A stretch of DNA of 49,879 nucleotides, from positions 1 to 49,879 of the forward strand of contig DASVFR010000036.1 of assembly GCA_036379955.1 (NCBI GenBank), in the 5' to 3' direction. The first letter of the stretch is position 1. Each line of letters opens with the position of its first letter. The notes below the pieces were generated by a model. The model did not search any database, was not told where the DNA came from, and was given only the letters and a program-made list of their open reading frames with translations. A program made the position numbers and the translations under genes. This DNA is from VRUE01 sp036379955. Lineage in GTDB: Bacteria > Actinomycetota > Thermoleophilia > Solirubrobacterales > 70-9. This document shows positions 33,060 to 41,261 of the stretch, piece after piece.

Positions 33060-33098
33060 GCCCCTCCTACCGCCCGACTCGTCACAATCCCCGACGCG

Positions 33099-34451
<1,353 letters not shown>

Positions 34452-34455
34452 AGAG

Positions 34456-34986
34456 CTAGGAGATGAGCGGGGTCGGGTTGATGCCGCCGAGCTTCCACTC
34501 GCCTGCCTCGAGGACCATCCGCATTGCGTTGGTCTTTCCCGCTTCCGTCGTGTAGATGAGGAATCCCTCGACGCCGTTTCGCCGCAGGGCCTTGACCGAG
34601 ACGATCTTGGATTCCCCCGCCGCCTTCGAGGCCCTGATCGTCAGCGCTTCGATGCCCTTGCCGCACTTTCCCGGGCCCCCAACCTGCTGCGTCCGACTCC
34701 TCGTTCCGGCCGAGAGGTAAGAGCATGCCGCTGGCCAATAACCGTCTTCGCGGTCGGAGAAGAAGGCAGCCAAGGTGGTGGCGGCGGTCGCAGCTTCAGC
34801 TTTTGTCCCTGCATTGCCGAAATGCAGGACGCTGGCTCGCATCCCCGCCGCTTTGTCGTTGGCTGAGGTCGCTTCTGACTTCGATCCGTTGGTCGAGGCG
34901 GAATCGGTCGATGGCGCAGATGACCCCCCGCAAGCGGCAAGGACCAAGGCGGCGAGCACGCCGATCGCGCCGACGGAAAGGTTCAA
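34456..34986 (-). CDS. Putative lipoprotein, tandem family member 3
   Basis: A 176-residue lipoprotein starting at TTG 34986 behind AGAGGAAGG. The signal ends in the lipobox LAAC (VLAALVLAAC). A short Ser/Thr linker follows, then a domain with an AACSYLS segment, KCGKGIEAL and EGFLIYTTEAGKTNAMRMVL, ending EWKLGGINPTPLIS. It closely resembles the next gene upstream (35037), clearly a tandem duplicate, and more distantly the one at 35661. Paired cysteines are conserved in all three. A longer reading frame extends upstream but lies over the neighbour. Function unknown; it should be attached to the outer face of the membrane. Confidence 0.8.
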   Translation of the reverse strand: MNLSVGAIGVLAALVLAACGGSSAPSTDSASTNGSKSEATSANDKAAGMRASVLHFGNAGTKAEAATAATTLAAFFSDREDGYWPAACSYLSAGTRSRTQQVGGPGKCGKGIEALTIRASKAAGESKIVSVKALRRNGVEGFLIYTTEAGKTNAMRMVLEAGEWKLGGINPTPLIS

Positions 34987-35036
34987 GCGCCCAGCCTTCC
35001 TCTGCTGGTCGCAGCGAGACCCGCTAAAGAGAGGGG

Positions 35037-35627
35037 TCAAAAGTAGAGGGTCGTCGGGTTGACGCCGACGAGCTTCCACTCGCCCTCCTCTAGGACCATC
35101 AGTATCGCGTTGGTCTTTTTGGCTCCGGTGACGTAGATCAGGTACCCCTGACTGCCTTCGCGCCGCAGGCCCTTGACTGCGGCGATGGTCGCCTCTCCTT
35201 CTGCTGTCGAGGCTGTCGCCGTCAGCGCTTCGATGCCCTTGCCGCAGCCTGCGTCTCCCGGTCCTCCGATCTGCTTCAGCCTGCCCCTCATTTCTGCCGA
35301 CAGGTGCGGGCACGCCGTCTGCCAGTCCTTTTCTTCGCGGCCGGTGAGATAGCTTTCAAGCGACGCTGCGGCTGCTTCGGCTTCGGCTTCCGTTCCTTTG
35401 TCGCCGAAGTGCAGAATGCTGTCCAGCACGCTTGCTGGGGCTTGTTCGCTGTATGAGCCCGCTTCCGAGTCGGTCCCGCCAGTGGAGACGGATTCGGTCG
35501 ACTCGGTTGAGGACCCTCCGCAAGCGGCGAGTGCCAGGGTGAGCGCCAGGCCGATTGCGACCAAAGCCGCACGCCCGCCGATTCCCTGCCCGCGTCGACG
35601 ATTAGCCGGCCACCTCCTCCCATCCAT
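35037..35627 (-). CDS. Putative lipoprotein, tandem family member 2
   Basis: A 196-residue lipoprotein from ATG 35627. Basic N-terminus, hydrophobic stretch and lipobox LALAAC, Ser/Thr/Glu linker, then a compact domain with TACPHLSAEMRGRLKQI, AGCGKGIEAL, GYLIYVTGAKKTNAILMVL and EWKLVGVNPTTLYF. The same blocks recur in member 3, with about half of the residues identical by eye. TATGAT lies 6 nt before the ATG, so it may start its own leaderless mRNA. The layout (a helix with W..AC..LS, a Cys turn, then strands with a final W) resembles small alpha/beta ligand-binding folds, but no family was recognised. Confidence 0.8.
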   Translation of the reverse strand: MDGRRWPANRRRGQGIGGRAALVAIGLALTLALAACGGSSTESTESVSTGGTDSEAGSYSEQAPASVLDSILHFGDKGTEAEAEAAAASLESYLTGREEKDWQTACPHLSAEMRGRLKQIGGPGDAGCGKGIEALTATASTAEGEATIAAVKGLRREGSQGYLIYVTGAKKTNAILMVLEEGEWKLVGVNPTTLYF

Positions 35628-35639
35628 GCTCAAATCATA
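35628..35639 (-). promoter_or_regulatory. Putative -10 box of lipoprotein 2
   Basis: Minus-strand TATGAT (35639-35634) is followed by 6 nt and ATG 35627. No Shine-Dalgarno is seen. Confidence 0.45.
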
Positions 35640-35660
35640 CTGATCGATAAACGACGAGAG

Positions 35661-36359
35661 TTATGAGAGAGGCGTCGCGGCCAGCGAGCCGACCTTCCAG
35701 GCTCCGTCTTCGGGTGCCATCAGGACGGTGTAGGTCTTTTCTTCTGCGCCCCTGTAGATCAGGAACGCCTGTTCACCTTCGAGGCGCAAGCTGCCCGCGT
35801 CGACGATCGTCGATTCTCGGCGCACGGACGGTGGCAGCTTGGGCGTCAGGGCTCCGAGGATCGCTGCGCATCCCTTGCCACTGAGGCCTTCGGAATGCGA
35901 CGCGAGGGTTTGGAGCTGTTCCCCGACGGACTTCGAGAGGTTGGCGCAGGCGGCCGTCCAGTCTTCTCCGGCCCGGGCGACGAGATAGTCGTGCAGGGCT
36001 GTCGCCGCTTCTTCCAGTTCCGTTTCGTCGCTCTCCTCGCCGAAGTTCTGGACGCTGTTGTCGCCCCCCGGCGCTCGGTACTGGGCAGAGCCGCCCCCGG
36101 AGACTTTCAGCGGCGCGGCCTGCACCTTGGAGCCGGACCCGGTTGAGCTGCCGCCCTTACCCCCCCTTTCGCTCTCTGCCCCTTCGGTCGAGTTGCCTTC
36201 CCTCGACTTTTTCGCTTCCGCCCTTCCCCCGGCCTGGGATTCCGCGCCGGTGGTTGGGGAACTCTCAGTCCCGCTGCCGGAGCCACCGCAACCGCTCAGC
36301 GCGATGCCGAGCAGCGCGATGCCGAGCGCCACGATCGGAGCTATCCCCAGCCTCTTCAC
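35661..36359 (-). CDS. Putative lipoprotein, tandem family member 1
   Basis: A 232-residue lipoprotein from GTG 36359 (VKRLGIAPIVALGIALLGI, lipobox LSGC). The linker is long (about 25-100), rich in Gly, Ser and Glu, and probably disordered. The C-terminal domain (about 105-232) shares YLVARAGEDWTAACANLS, GKGCAAILGAL, EQAFLIYRGAEEKTYTVLM and WKVGSLAATPLS with the two following genes. An in-frame ATG at 36428 would add residues encoded over the promoter and operator and is rejected. It is the first of three lipoprotein genes and is divergent from a TetR regulator. Confidence 0.8.
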   Translation of the reverse strand: MKRLGIAPIVALGIALLGIALSGCGGSGSGTESSPTTGAESQAGGRAEAKKSREGNSTEGAESERGGKGGSSTGSGSKVQAAPLKVSGGGSAQYRAPGGDNSVQNFGEESDETELEEAATALHDYLVARAGEDWTAACANLSKSVGEQLQTLASHSEGLSGKGCAAILGALTPKLPPSVRRESTIVDAGSLRLEGEQAFLIYRGAEEKTYTVLMAPEDGAWKVGSLAATPLS

Positions 36360-36390
36360 CGACCCGATTGTATTAACCGTCAATCGGGTC
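36360..36390. promoter_or_regulatory. Operator-like palindrome over the lipoprotein promoter
   Basis: Perfect 10-bp arms GACCCGATTG (36361-36370) and CAATCGGGTC (36381-36390) with a 10-bp centre. On the minus strand the likely -10 TACAAT (36372-36367) lies inside it and ends 7 nt before GTG 36359. TTGGGA lies 16 nt further upstream. The divergent TetR-family gene starts 67 bp away, so this is its best candidate site. Confidence 0.6.
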
Positions 36391-36444
36391 CCAAACCCGG
36401 GGATACGCCGAGGTACAGAAATAGCCAACGTAGGCCGTCTGTTC

Positions 36445-36456
36445 TACAGTTTCAGG
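36445..36456 (+). promoter_or_regulatory. Putative -10 box of the TetR gene
   Basis: TACAGT (36445-36450) is followed by 6 nt and GTG 36457. There is no Shine-Dalgarno, and this spacing supports the GTG as start. Confidence 0.42.
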
Positions 36457-37146
36457 GTGGCCTCCGGTAGACGCACAGCTAGGTTGAGCGAGCGCCTGCC
36501 CCGGGGTCGGCACGGGTTGCCGCGGGAGGCCGTGACCGAATCTCAGCGCAACCGTATCCTGCAGGCGATGATCGAGGTGGTCTCCGAGCGTGGCTATCCG
36601 GAGACCCGGGTCGTCGACGTGATCGAGGTCGCCGGCGTCTCGCGCAAGACCTTCTACGAGCTCTTCTCCAGCAAGGAGGACTGCTTCCTCGCCGCCTACG
36701 ACGTCCTGCTCGGCAACCTGCTGGGCGACACCGCGCGCGGCTTCGAATCCAAGCCGGGAGCGCCCTGGGCGGAGCGGGTGGCGAGTGGCCTCGGCGAGCT
36801 GCTGCGCCATCTTGCCGAGCATCCCGACGAGGCGCGCTTCGCGATCGTCGAGGTCCTCGCGGCGGGACCGAAAGCGCTCGCCCGCCGCGACGCCGCCCTG
36901 CGGCAGTTCACCGGCTTCCTCGACGCCGGCCGGGCGGAGACGTCGGTCGAGCTGCCGGGGATCACCTCGCTCTCGCTTGCCGGCGGGGTCAACGAGCTGC
37001 TCTACAGCGAGATCCTGCACGGCGCAGCGGCCCGGCTTCCCAGCCGTCTGCCCGACCTGATGTTCTGGATCACGCTCCCCTTCCTCGGCCCGGAGGGGGC
37101 GGCTGAGGAGCGCGAGAAGACCCGTCTCTCGATGATCGAGAGATGA
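36457..37146 (+). CDS. TetR/AcrR-family transcriptional regulator
   Basis: A 229-residue regulator. Helix-turn-helix residues about 29-75: ESQRNRILQAMIEVVSERGY, VVDVIEVAGVSRKTFYELF and SSKEDCFLAAYD are typical TetR spacing. The C-terminal ligand domain (about 80-225) is hydrophobic and divergent, as usual. GTG 36457 gives a basic 28-residue extension (GRRTARLSERLPRGRHGLPR) before the DNA-binding helices. It faces the three-lipoprotein operon across a spacer with a perfect palindrome and is followed by secreted family member C. Likely a repressor of one or both; the ligand is unknown. Confidence 0.9.
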   Translation: MASGRRTARLSERLPRGRHGLPREAVTESQRNRILQAMIEVVSERGYPETRVVDVIEVAGVSRKTFYELFSSKEDCFLAAYDVLLGNLLGDTARGFESKPGAPWAERVASGLGELLRHLAEHPDEARFAIVEVLAAGPKALARRDAALRQFTGFLDAGRAETSVELPGITSLSLAGGVNELLYSEILHGAAARLPSRLPDLMFWITLPFLGPEGAAEEREKTRLSMIER

Positions 37147-37294
37147 GGACACCCTTGTTAAGGCGCTCTTTTCTGTGAATGCCAGGGTTTATCTAGTCCG
37201 GGATGTTGGTAATTTGGCCCCTGGAGGGATAGACCCAAGGCTTTCTATGGCCTCGGCGGGGACCGCCCCCGGGCCAAAAGGAGAGAAATAAGCA

Positions 37295-38071
37295 ATGCGC
37301 AAGCGCTTGATTTGGACACTTGCCATCGGAGCCGCGCTCGCGGTGGCGTTCGCGGGTATCGCGACGGCGGAGAAGCCCACGATCGTCCAGGTGGGGAATC
37401 TGAAGCTGACGCTCAACGGCGGGTTCTCGCCGAAGCAGCTGCCGAAGAACACGCTCGCCCCGATCGACCTGAACTTCAACGGCAAAATCCAGACCGTGGA
37501 CGGCAGCCACCCCCCGGCCCTGCGGGAAGTGATCGTCGAAACCGATAAGAACGGGGCGATCAACGCCAAGGGCCTGCCGGTCTGCACCGCCGGTCAGCTC
37601 AACTCGCGGGACACCAAGGCCGCGGAAAAGGCCTGCCCGAACGCGATCGTCGGCAGCGGCAAGACCGACGTCGAGATCGCCTTCCCCGAACAGGCGCCGA
37701 TCGTCGCGCACAGCAAACTGGTTGCCTTCAACGGCGGCGTCAAGGGTGGCAAGACGACGATCTTCATCCACGCCTTCCTCACCGTTCCGGTGCCGGCGGC
37801 GGTCGTCACCACCGTCACCGTCTCGAAAGTCCACAACGGGCGCTATGGCACGAAGTCGATCGCCAAGGTGCCGGTGATTGCCGGCGGCTCGGGTTCGCCG
37901 ACCTTCTTCGAACTCGACATCAACCGCAAGTTCACCTACAAGGGCAAGAAGCAGAGCTACCTGCTTGCCAAGTGCCCGGACGGTCACCTCAACGCGAAAG
38001 CGACGTCGATCTTCAGCGACGGCAGCAAGCTGACCGGCAGCTTCGTTCGCTCCTGCACCCCGAAGGGCTAG
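37295..38071 (+). CDS. Secreted protein, family member C of three
   Basis: A 258-residue exported protein. Signal peptide MRKRLIWTLAIGAALAVAFA; the start is fixed by AAAAGGAGAGAAA. The mature part begins VGNLKLTLNGGFSPKQLPKN, like member A (FGNLVLTADGAFTPRTLPRR), and continues with GLPVCTAGQLNSRDTK, KACPNAIVGSGKTDVEI, VAFNGGVKGGK, PVIAGGSGS, RKFTYKGKKQSYLLAKCPDG and a C-terminal RSCTPKG. Four cysteines are in the places used by the other two members. A strong terminator follows, so it is a single-gene unit. It may be well expressed, given its good ribosome site and many GAA/AAG codons. Function unknown. Confidence 0.82.
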   Translation: MRKRLIWTLAIGAALAVAFAGIATAEKPTIVQVGNLKLTLNGGFSPKQLPKNTLAPIDLNFNGKIQTVDGSHPPALREVIVETDKNGAINAKGLPVCTAGQLNSRDTKAAEKACPNAIVGSGKTDVEIAFPEQAPIVAHSKLVAFNGGVKGGKTTIFIHAFLTVPVPAAVVTTVTVSKVHNGRYGTKSIAKVPVIAGGSGSPTFFELDINRKFTYKGKKQSYLLAKCPDGHLNAKATSIFSDGSKLTGSFVRSCTPKG

Positions 38072-38104
38072 CGAGCGTTTTCGACTCAGGACGAAAAGGG
38101 GAGG

Positions 38105-38136
38105 AAAGGGCGGCCCGCAGGGCCGCCCTTTCTTTT
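38105..38136 (+). terminator. Rho-independent terminator
   Basis: A perfect 12-bp stem AAAGGGCGGCCC / GGGCCGCCCTTT with a GCA loop, followed by CTTTT, just after the secreted-protein gene. It could also serve the convergent membrane-protein gene from the other side. Confidence 0.85.
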
Positions 38137-38138
38137 GC

Positions 38139-38858
38139 TTAGAAGCCAGGTCTCGCGATGGGGTTCGCCGGTGGGATCAGACCCTCCGCCTCCCGTCGCC
38201 GCTCGCCGCGGCGCAGCATGCGTCGGGTGAGGATCGCGATGCTGAGGATCGCCGTGGCGCCGAGGCTGAGCTGGACGCTGAGTAGGCCCTCGCGGGTCCA
38301 GTAGACGTCGCGCAGGTCGAGCAGCAGCGCCGCCTCGTCGAACGTCAGGCCCATCCCCACCCCCGCGGTCACCGCGAGACGCTCTTCCAGCTTCTCGTCA
38401 GCGGTGAGCAGTGCCGTCGTCCCGGACGCGAAGGCGATCAGGATGCCGGGCACGAAGTGATGGATGTGACGCCCCCCGAGCTTGACGTTGCGAAACGGCC
38501 CCCACTCGTCGCGGATGCCGAGCGTCGAGACGCGGACCAGGGCGAAGGAGCCGAGGAACCCGGCAAGCAGGTTGAAGAGGACGGTTTCGGTGTGCGGCGT
38601 CTCGGCGTAGCCGCCGACCGCGACCCCGACCGTGTCGAGCGCGGCGGCCGGCGCCGCCTCGACCAAGCCGTCGGATCGCGTCTCCTCGTGCGAACGGCGG
38701 GCCAGCATGCGTCCGAACTGGCCGGCGAGCACGACGCCGGCGCCGCCGAGCGCGAAGGTGGCGAGCGTCAGGGTCGCGCGCTCCGAGTGGGCCCAGCCGA
38801 GGCGGGTCCTGGCCCTGGCGCGGCGACTGACTCGGGTTGACAGCCGCCGCGATCCCAT
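38139..38858 (-). CDS. Integral membrane protein, function unknown
   Basis: A 239-residue protein with about five hydrophobic segments (LTLATFALGGAGVVLAG, VLFNLLAGFLGSFALVRV, FVPGILIAFASGTTALLT, RLAVTAGVGMGLTFDEAALL, LSLGATAILSIAILT). Between the second and third is the polar motif GGRHIHHFVPGI, three histidines that could bind metal. DEAALLLDLRDVYW after the fourth helix is also strikingly conserved-looking. The basic N-terminus would be cytoplasmic. It starts 13 nt after rplI ends, so it may be read from the ribosomal-protein operon. No family name can be given with confidence. Confidence 0.75.
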   Translation of the reverse strand: MGSRRLSTRVSRRARARTRLGWAHSERATLTLATFALGGAGVVLAGQFGRMLARRSHEETRSDGLVEAAPAAALDTVGVAVGGYAETPHTETVLFNLLAGFLGSFALVRVSTLGIRDEWGPFRNVKLGGRHIHHFVPGILIAFASGTTALLTADEKLEERLAVTAGVGMGLTFDEAALLLDLRDVYWTREGLLSVQLSLGATAILSIAILTRRMLRRGERRREAEGLIPPANPIARPGF

Positions 38859-38870
38859 CGCGGCTCCCGG

Positions 38871-39323
38871 CTATCGCTCCTCGGTGATGATCGTCTTGAC
38901 GGTGGCGACGGCGCCGTCCGCCAGCTCGATCTCGACCATGTGGGTGCCGATCTCCCGGATCGGCTGCTCGAGCCGGACCTTGCGACGGTCGATGCGCAGG
39001 TCGCGGGCGTCGCGGATCGCGTCGGCGATCTCCTTGGCGCCGACCGAGCCGAACAGCTTGCCGTCCTCGCCGGCGCGCTGGTGGATCGTGAGCACGGTCT
39101 TGGAGAGCAGCGAGGCGGCCTGCTCTTCGCGCTCGGCGCGTGCCTTTTCCGTACGCTCGAGCGCCTCCGCCCGCCGCTGGGCCTGCTCGAGAGCGCCCGC
39201 CGTCGCCAGCGCCGCCAGCTTGCGGGGTATCAGGTAATTGCGCAGATAGCCGGGAGAGACGTCGACCGCCGTGCCGCGCTGGCCGAGGTCCTCGACGTCC
39301 TCGAGCAGGATCGCCTGCGTCAT
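38871..39323 (-). CDS. rplI: 50S ribosomal protein L9
   Basis: A 150-residue L9. The N-terminal rRNA-binding domain MTQAILLEDVEDLGQRGTAV with DVSPGYLRNYLIP is typical, a long connecting helix rich in Ala/Glu/Arg follows, and the C-terminal domain (KLFGSVGAKEIADAI, IRDARDLRIDRRKV) is normal. The start overlaps the rpsR stop by one base. Last ribosomal gene of the rpsF-ssb-rpsR-rplI operon. Confidence 0.97.
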   Translation of the reverse strand: MTQAILLEDVEDLGQRGTAVDVSPGYLRNYLIPRKLAALATAGALEQAQRRAEALERTEKARAEREEQAASLLSKTVLTIHQRAGEDGKLFGSVGAKEIADAIRDARDLRIDRRKVRLEQPIREIGTHMVEIELADGAVATVKTIITEER

Positions 39324-39583
39324 CAGCGCTCTCCGACGTAGGGCAGCAGCGCGATCTCGCGCGCCCGCTTCACCGCCACCGAGAGCTGGCGCTGGTGCTT
39401 GCGGGAAAGGCCTGTGACCCGGCGCCCGCGGGTCTTCCCCTTGTCGGAGAGGAAGCGGCGCAGCAGGCTGAGGTCCTTGTAGTCGACCGCCTCGGAGTTG
39501 ATCCGCGTGTACTTGCGCGGCCGCGCGCGGTCCGCGGCACGCCTGCCACGGCGGGGAGGTGCTGTATCGCTTGCTCTCGCCAT
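39323..39583 (-). CDS. rpsR: 30S ribosomal protein S18
   Basis: An 86-residue S18 from ATG 39583; an in-frame TTG 39595 would add four residues. The basic N-terminus is followed by KYTRINSEAVDYKDLSLLRR, FLSDKGKTRGRRVTGLSRKH and QRQLSVAVKRAREIALLPY, the S18 signature. It binds S6 on the 30S platform. The ATG is embedded in the 3' arm of a perfect 14-bp inverted repeat (39582-39625), so its initiation could be structure-controlled. S18 with four zinc cysteines is common in actinobacteria, but this copy has none. Confidence 0.96.
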   Translation of the reverse strand: MARASDTAPPRRGRRAADRARPRKYTRINSEAVDYKDLSLLRRFLSDKGKTRGRRVTGLSRKHQRQLSVAVKRAREIALLPYVGER

Positions 39584-39625
39584 CAGGGCCGGCAATCCTA
39601 CAGATTTAGGCTTGCCGGCCCTGAT
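39582..39625 (-). promoter_or_regulatory. Hairpin overlapping the rpsR start codon
   Basis: Perfect 14-bp arms (39582-39595 and 39612-39625) with a 16-nt loop in the ssb-rpsR spacer. In the mRNA the rpsR ATG is the last part of the 3' arm, so folding would hide the start. No U-tract follows, so it is not a standard terminator. Confidence 0.65.
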
Positions 39626-39631
39626 CCGAAG

Positions 39632-40102
39632 CTAGAACGGGATGTCGTCGTCGGAGCCGCCGCCGGCAGGCGCGCCGGCGTAGTCCGAGGTATCGGCCGG
39701 CACGTCGCTGCTCGGGGTGAAGCCGCCGTTCGCGCCCCCGTTACCGCCGCCGGAGCCGTCGCGCGAGCCGAGGAACTGGACCGAGTTGGCGACGATCTCG
39801 ACCTTCTGGCGCTTACCGCCGCCGTCTTTGGCCTCCCACTCGCGCCAGTCGAGGCGCCCTTCGACCGCGATCGGGCGCCCCTTGGAGAGGTAAGTCGCGC
39901 AGTTCTCGCCCTGCGCTCCCCAGACCTTGACGTCGAAGTAGTTGGGCTTGTCGACCCACTCCCCCGTCTGGCCGTCCTTGCGGCGCGAGTTCACCGCCAC
40001 GCGCAGCTCGCAGACCGCCGTGCCGCCGCCGGTATGGCGCAGGTCGGGGTCCTTGGTCAGGTTTCCGGTGATGACCACCACGTTCACGTTCGAAGCCGCC
40101 AC
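39632..40102 (-). CDS. ssb: Single-stranded DNA-binding protein
   Basis: A 156-residue SSB. The OB-fold (about 5-110) has VVITGNLTKDPDLRHTGGG, AVCELRVAVNSRRKD, YFDVKVWGAQGENCATYLSK and GRPIAVEGRLDWREWE. A Gly/Ser/Ala-rich linker leads to the acidic tip DDDIPF that binds partner proteins. GTG 40102 is chosen because AGGAG lies 9 nt upstream; TTG 40111 would sit directly on that site. It lies between rpsF and rpsR as in most bacteria. A hairpin lies in the spacer on each side. Confidence 0.96.
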   Translation of the reverse strand: MAASNVNVVVITGNLTKDPDLRHTGGGTAVCELRVAVNSRRKDGQTGEWVDKPNYFDVKVWGAQGENCATYLSKGRPIAVEGRLDWREWEAKDGGGKRQKVEIVANSVQFLGSRDGSGGGNGGANGGFTPSSDVPADTSDYAGAPAGGGSDDDIPF

Positions 40103-40201
40103 GGCTCTCAACTCCTCTGGATCGCTTGCCTGGACCCCAGTCTAAGAGCGCGAGCGGCGCAGCTCTCCCCCCTGGAACCGCAATTCGCGGTCATTTCCGC
40201 G

Positions 40202-40249
40202 CCGATGGGCCGAAATCAGCCCCTATGCGGTGGGAAATCGGCCCGTCGG
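40202..40249 (-). promoter_or_regulatory. Hairpin in the rpsF-ssb spacer
   Basis: 12-bp arms (40202-40213 and 40238-40249, one T:G exception that pairs as G:U in RNA) with a 24-nt loop, directly after the rpsF stop. It could be an mRNA-processing or partial termination site. Confidence 0.5.
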
Positions 40250-40252
40250 CCG

Positions 40253-40699
40253 CTACTCGGCGGGGGCTGCGGACTCCGCCGGGGCCTCTTCGGGGCTCTC
40301 AGCGTCCTCGACGTCGTCGTCTTTGGCGCGGTGGGCTCCCTGCCCGATCCGTTCGCGCGAGCCGGGGCCGGGGGCGGCCACTGCCGGCGGCACCAGCACC
40401 GGCGTGCTGGCGTCGACTTTGAAGATCCGGAAACGCAGCACGCCGTCGGCGATCTTCAGGTTGTGATTGAGCTCGTCGAGAAGCTCCGAGGTCCCCTCGA
40501 AGCGGAACCAGCGGTAGTCCGCCTCGTTGCGCTGGGCGATCTCGTAGGCCATCTTGCGCAGCCCCCACTTGTTCTCGTGCTTGAGCGTCCCGGCCTTCTC
40601 GATCCGCCCCCGCGCATCCTGCGCAAGTGCCTCTCGAGCAGGCTCGTCCTGCCCGGGGTCAAGCATCAAGACCAACTCGTATTCGCGTGGAGCTGCCAA
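40253..40699 (-). CDS. rpsF: 30S ribosomal protein S6
   Basis: A 148-residue S6. The core YELVLMLDPGQDEPAREALA, KWGLRKMAYEIAQRNEADYR and ELNHNLKIADGVLRFRIFKV is normal. A C-terminal acidic/Ala/Pro extension of about 45 residues goes beyond the usual 95-100, a feature seen in some actinobacteria. TTG 40699 follows a good -10 TATAGT by 12 nt, leaving a leader of about 5 nt. That is too short for the S6:S18-binding leader known from other bacteria. First gene of the operon. Confidence 0.96.
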   Translation of the reverse strand: MAAPREYELVLMLDPGQDEPAREALAQDARGRIEKAGTLKHENKWGLRKMAYEIAQRNEADYRWFRFEGTSELLDELNHNLKIADGVLRFRIFKVDASTPVLVPPAVAAPGPGSRERIGQGAHRAKDDDVEDAESPEEAPAESAAPAE

Positions 40700-40762
40700 A
40701 ACGGCGGTGGACTATAGCCGCAACGGGGGGAGAACCCCGCCCCGCAGCCCCTTAACCCTCCC

Positions 40763-41227
40763 ATGAAGCTCCGCATCCGCTGGCCGCGGGCAGCCCGATT
40801 CCTGCTGATCGGAGCCCTCGCCCTCCTCTCTCTCCGCCTGGCCCCGAACCTGCTGCAACCGCCCGCACCCCCGAAGCTTCCCCCCGACGTCGGCCTGTCG
40901 GGGGTGATCAGGTCCCCATCCGAGAGTCCTCCGCGTGTCGACCCTGCTCGCCATCAGCCGTCTATCGGGCGGGTGGCGCGGGGTGGGGGTGACCTCCGCC
41001 GCGCGGAGGCTGCTGAGGGGACCGCACCGAAGCAGCGGGTGCGCCATCCCTCCCCCCGAAGCAGCGCGCAGCGCAAGGACGGCACCCCCACCCCGCGACA
41101 GGACCCGCCCGCTGGGAGGCCTGACCCTGAACCGGTCTCGCCACCCGCGCCTGAACCCTCGGCGCCTGAATTGCTACCACCCCCACCCGCCCCAGACGAC
41201 GGCTCAACGGAGTTCGCACCGCATTGA
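40763..41227 (+). CDS. Putative small membrane-anchored proline-rich protein
   Basis: A 154-residue ORF. The first 30 residues look like a signal or anchor (basic start, then FLLIGALALLSLRLAPNLL), and the rest is low-complexity Pro/Arg/Ala/Glu. The region 40977-41097 inside it is a long palindrome, so much of the sequence may be non-coding DNA that happens to stay open. If real it is divergent from rpsF and precedes otsA. No homologous family is recognised. A shorter product ending near residue 50 cannot be excluded. Confidence 0.4.
   Translation: MKLRIRWPRAARFLLIGALALLSLRLAPNLLQPPAPPKLPPDVGLSGVIRSPSESPPRVDPARHQPSIGRVARGGGDLRRAEAAEGTAPKQRVRHPSPRSSAQRKDGTPTPRQDPPAGRPDPEPVSPPAPEPSAPELLPPPPAPDDGSTEFAPH
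40977..41097. repeat. Long palindrome with G/C-rich arms
   Basis: Perfect 15-bp arms CGCGGGGTGGGGGTG (40977-40991) and its complement (41083-41097), 91 nt apart. The size and the GGGGTGGGGGT arm resemble the hairpin at 12883-12997, whose arm contains GGGGGTGGGGGT. Probably the same kind of element. Confidence 0.6.
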
Positions 41228-41261
41228 CATCGGCCTCGCACCCTCCGGGTAGGGTTGACAC
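41224..41261 (+). promoter_or_regulatory. Putative promoter of the OtsA-like gene
   Basis: Consensus -35 TTGACA (41224-41229) and TAGGGT (41250-41255), which lies 6 nt before GTG 41262. The spacer is 20 nt, longer than ideal. No Shine-Dalgarno, so a leaderless mRNA is likely. Confidence 0.42.
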
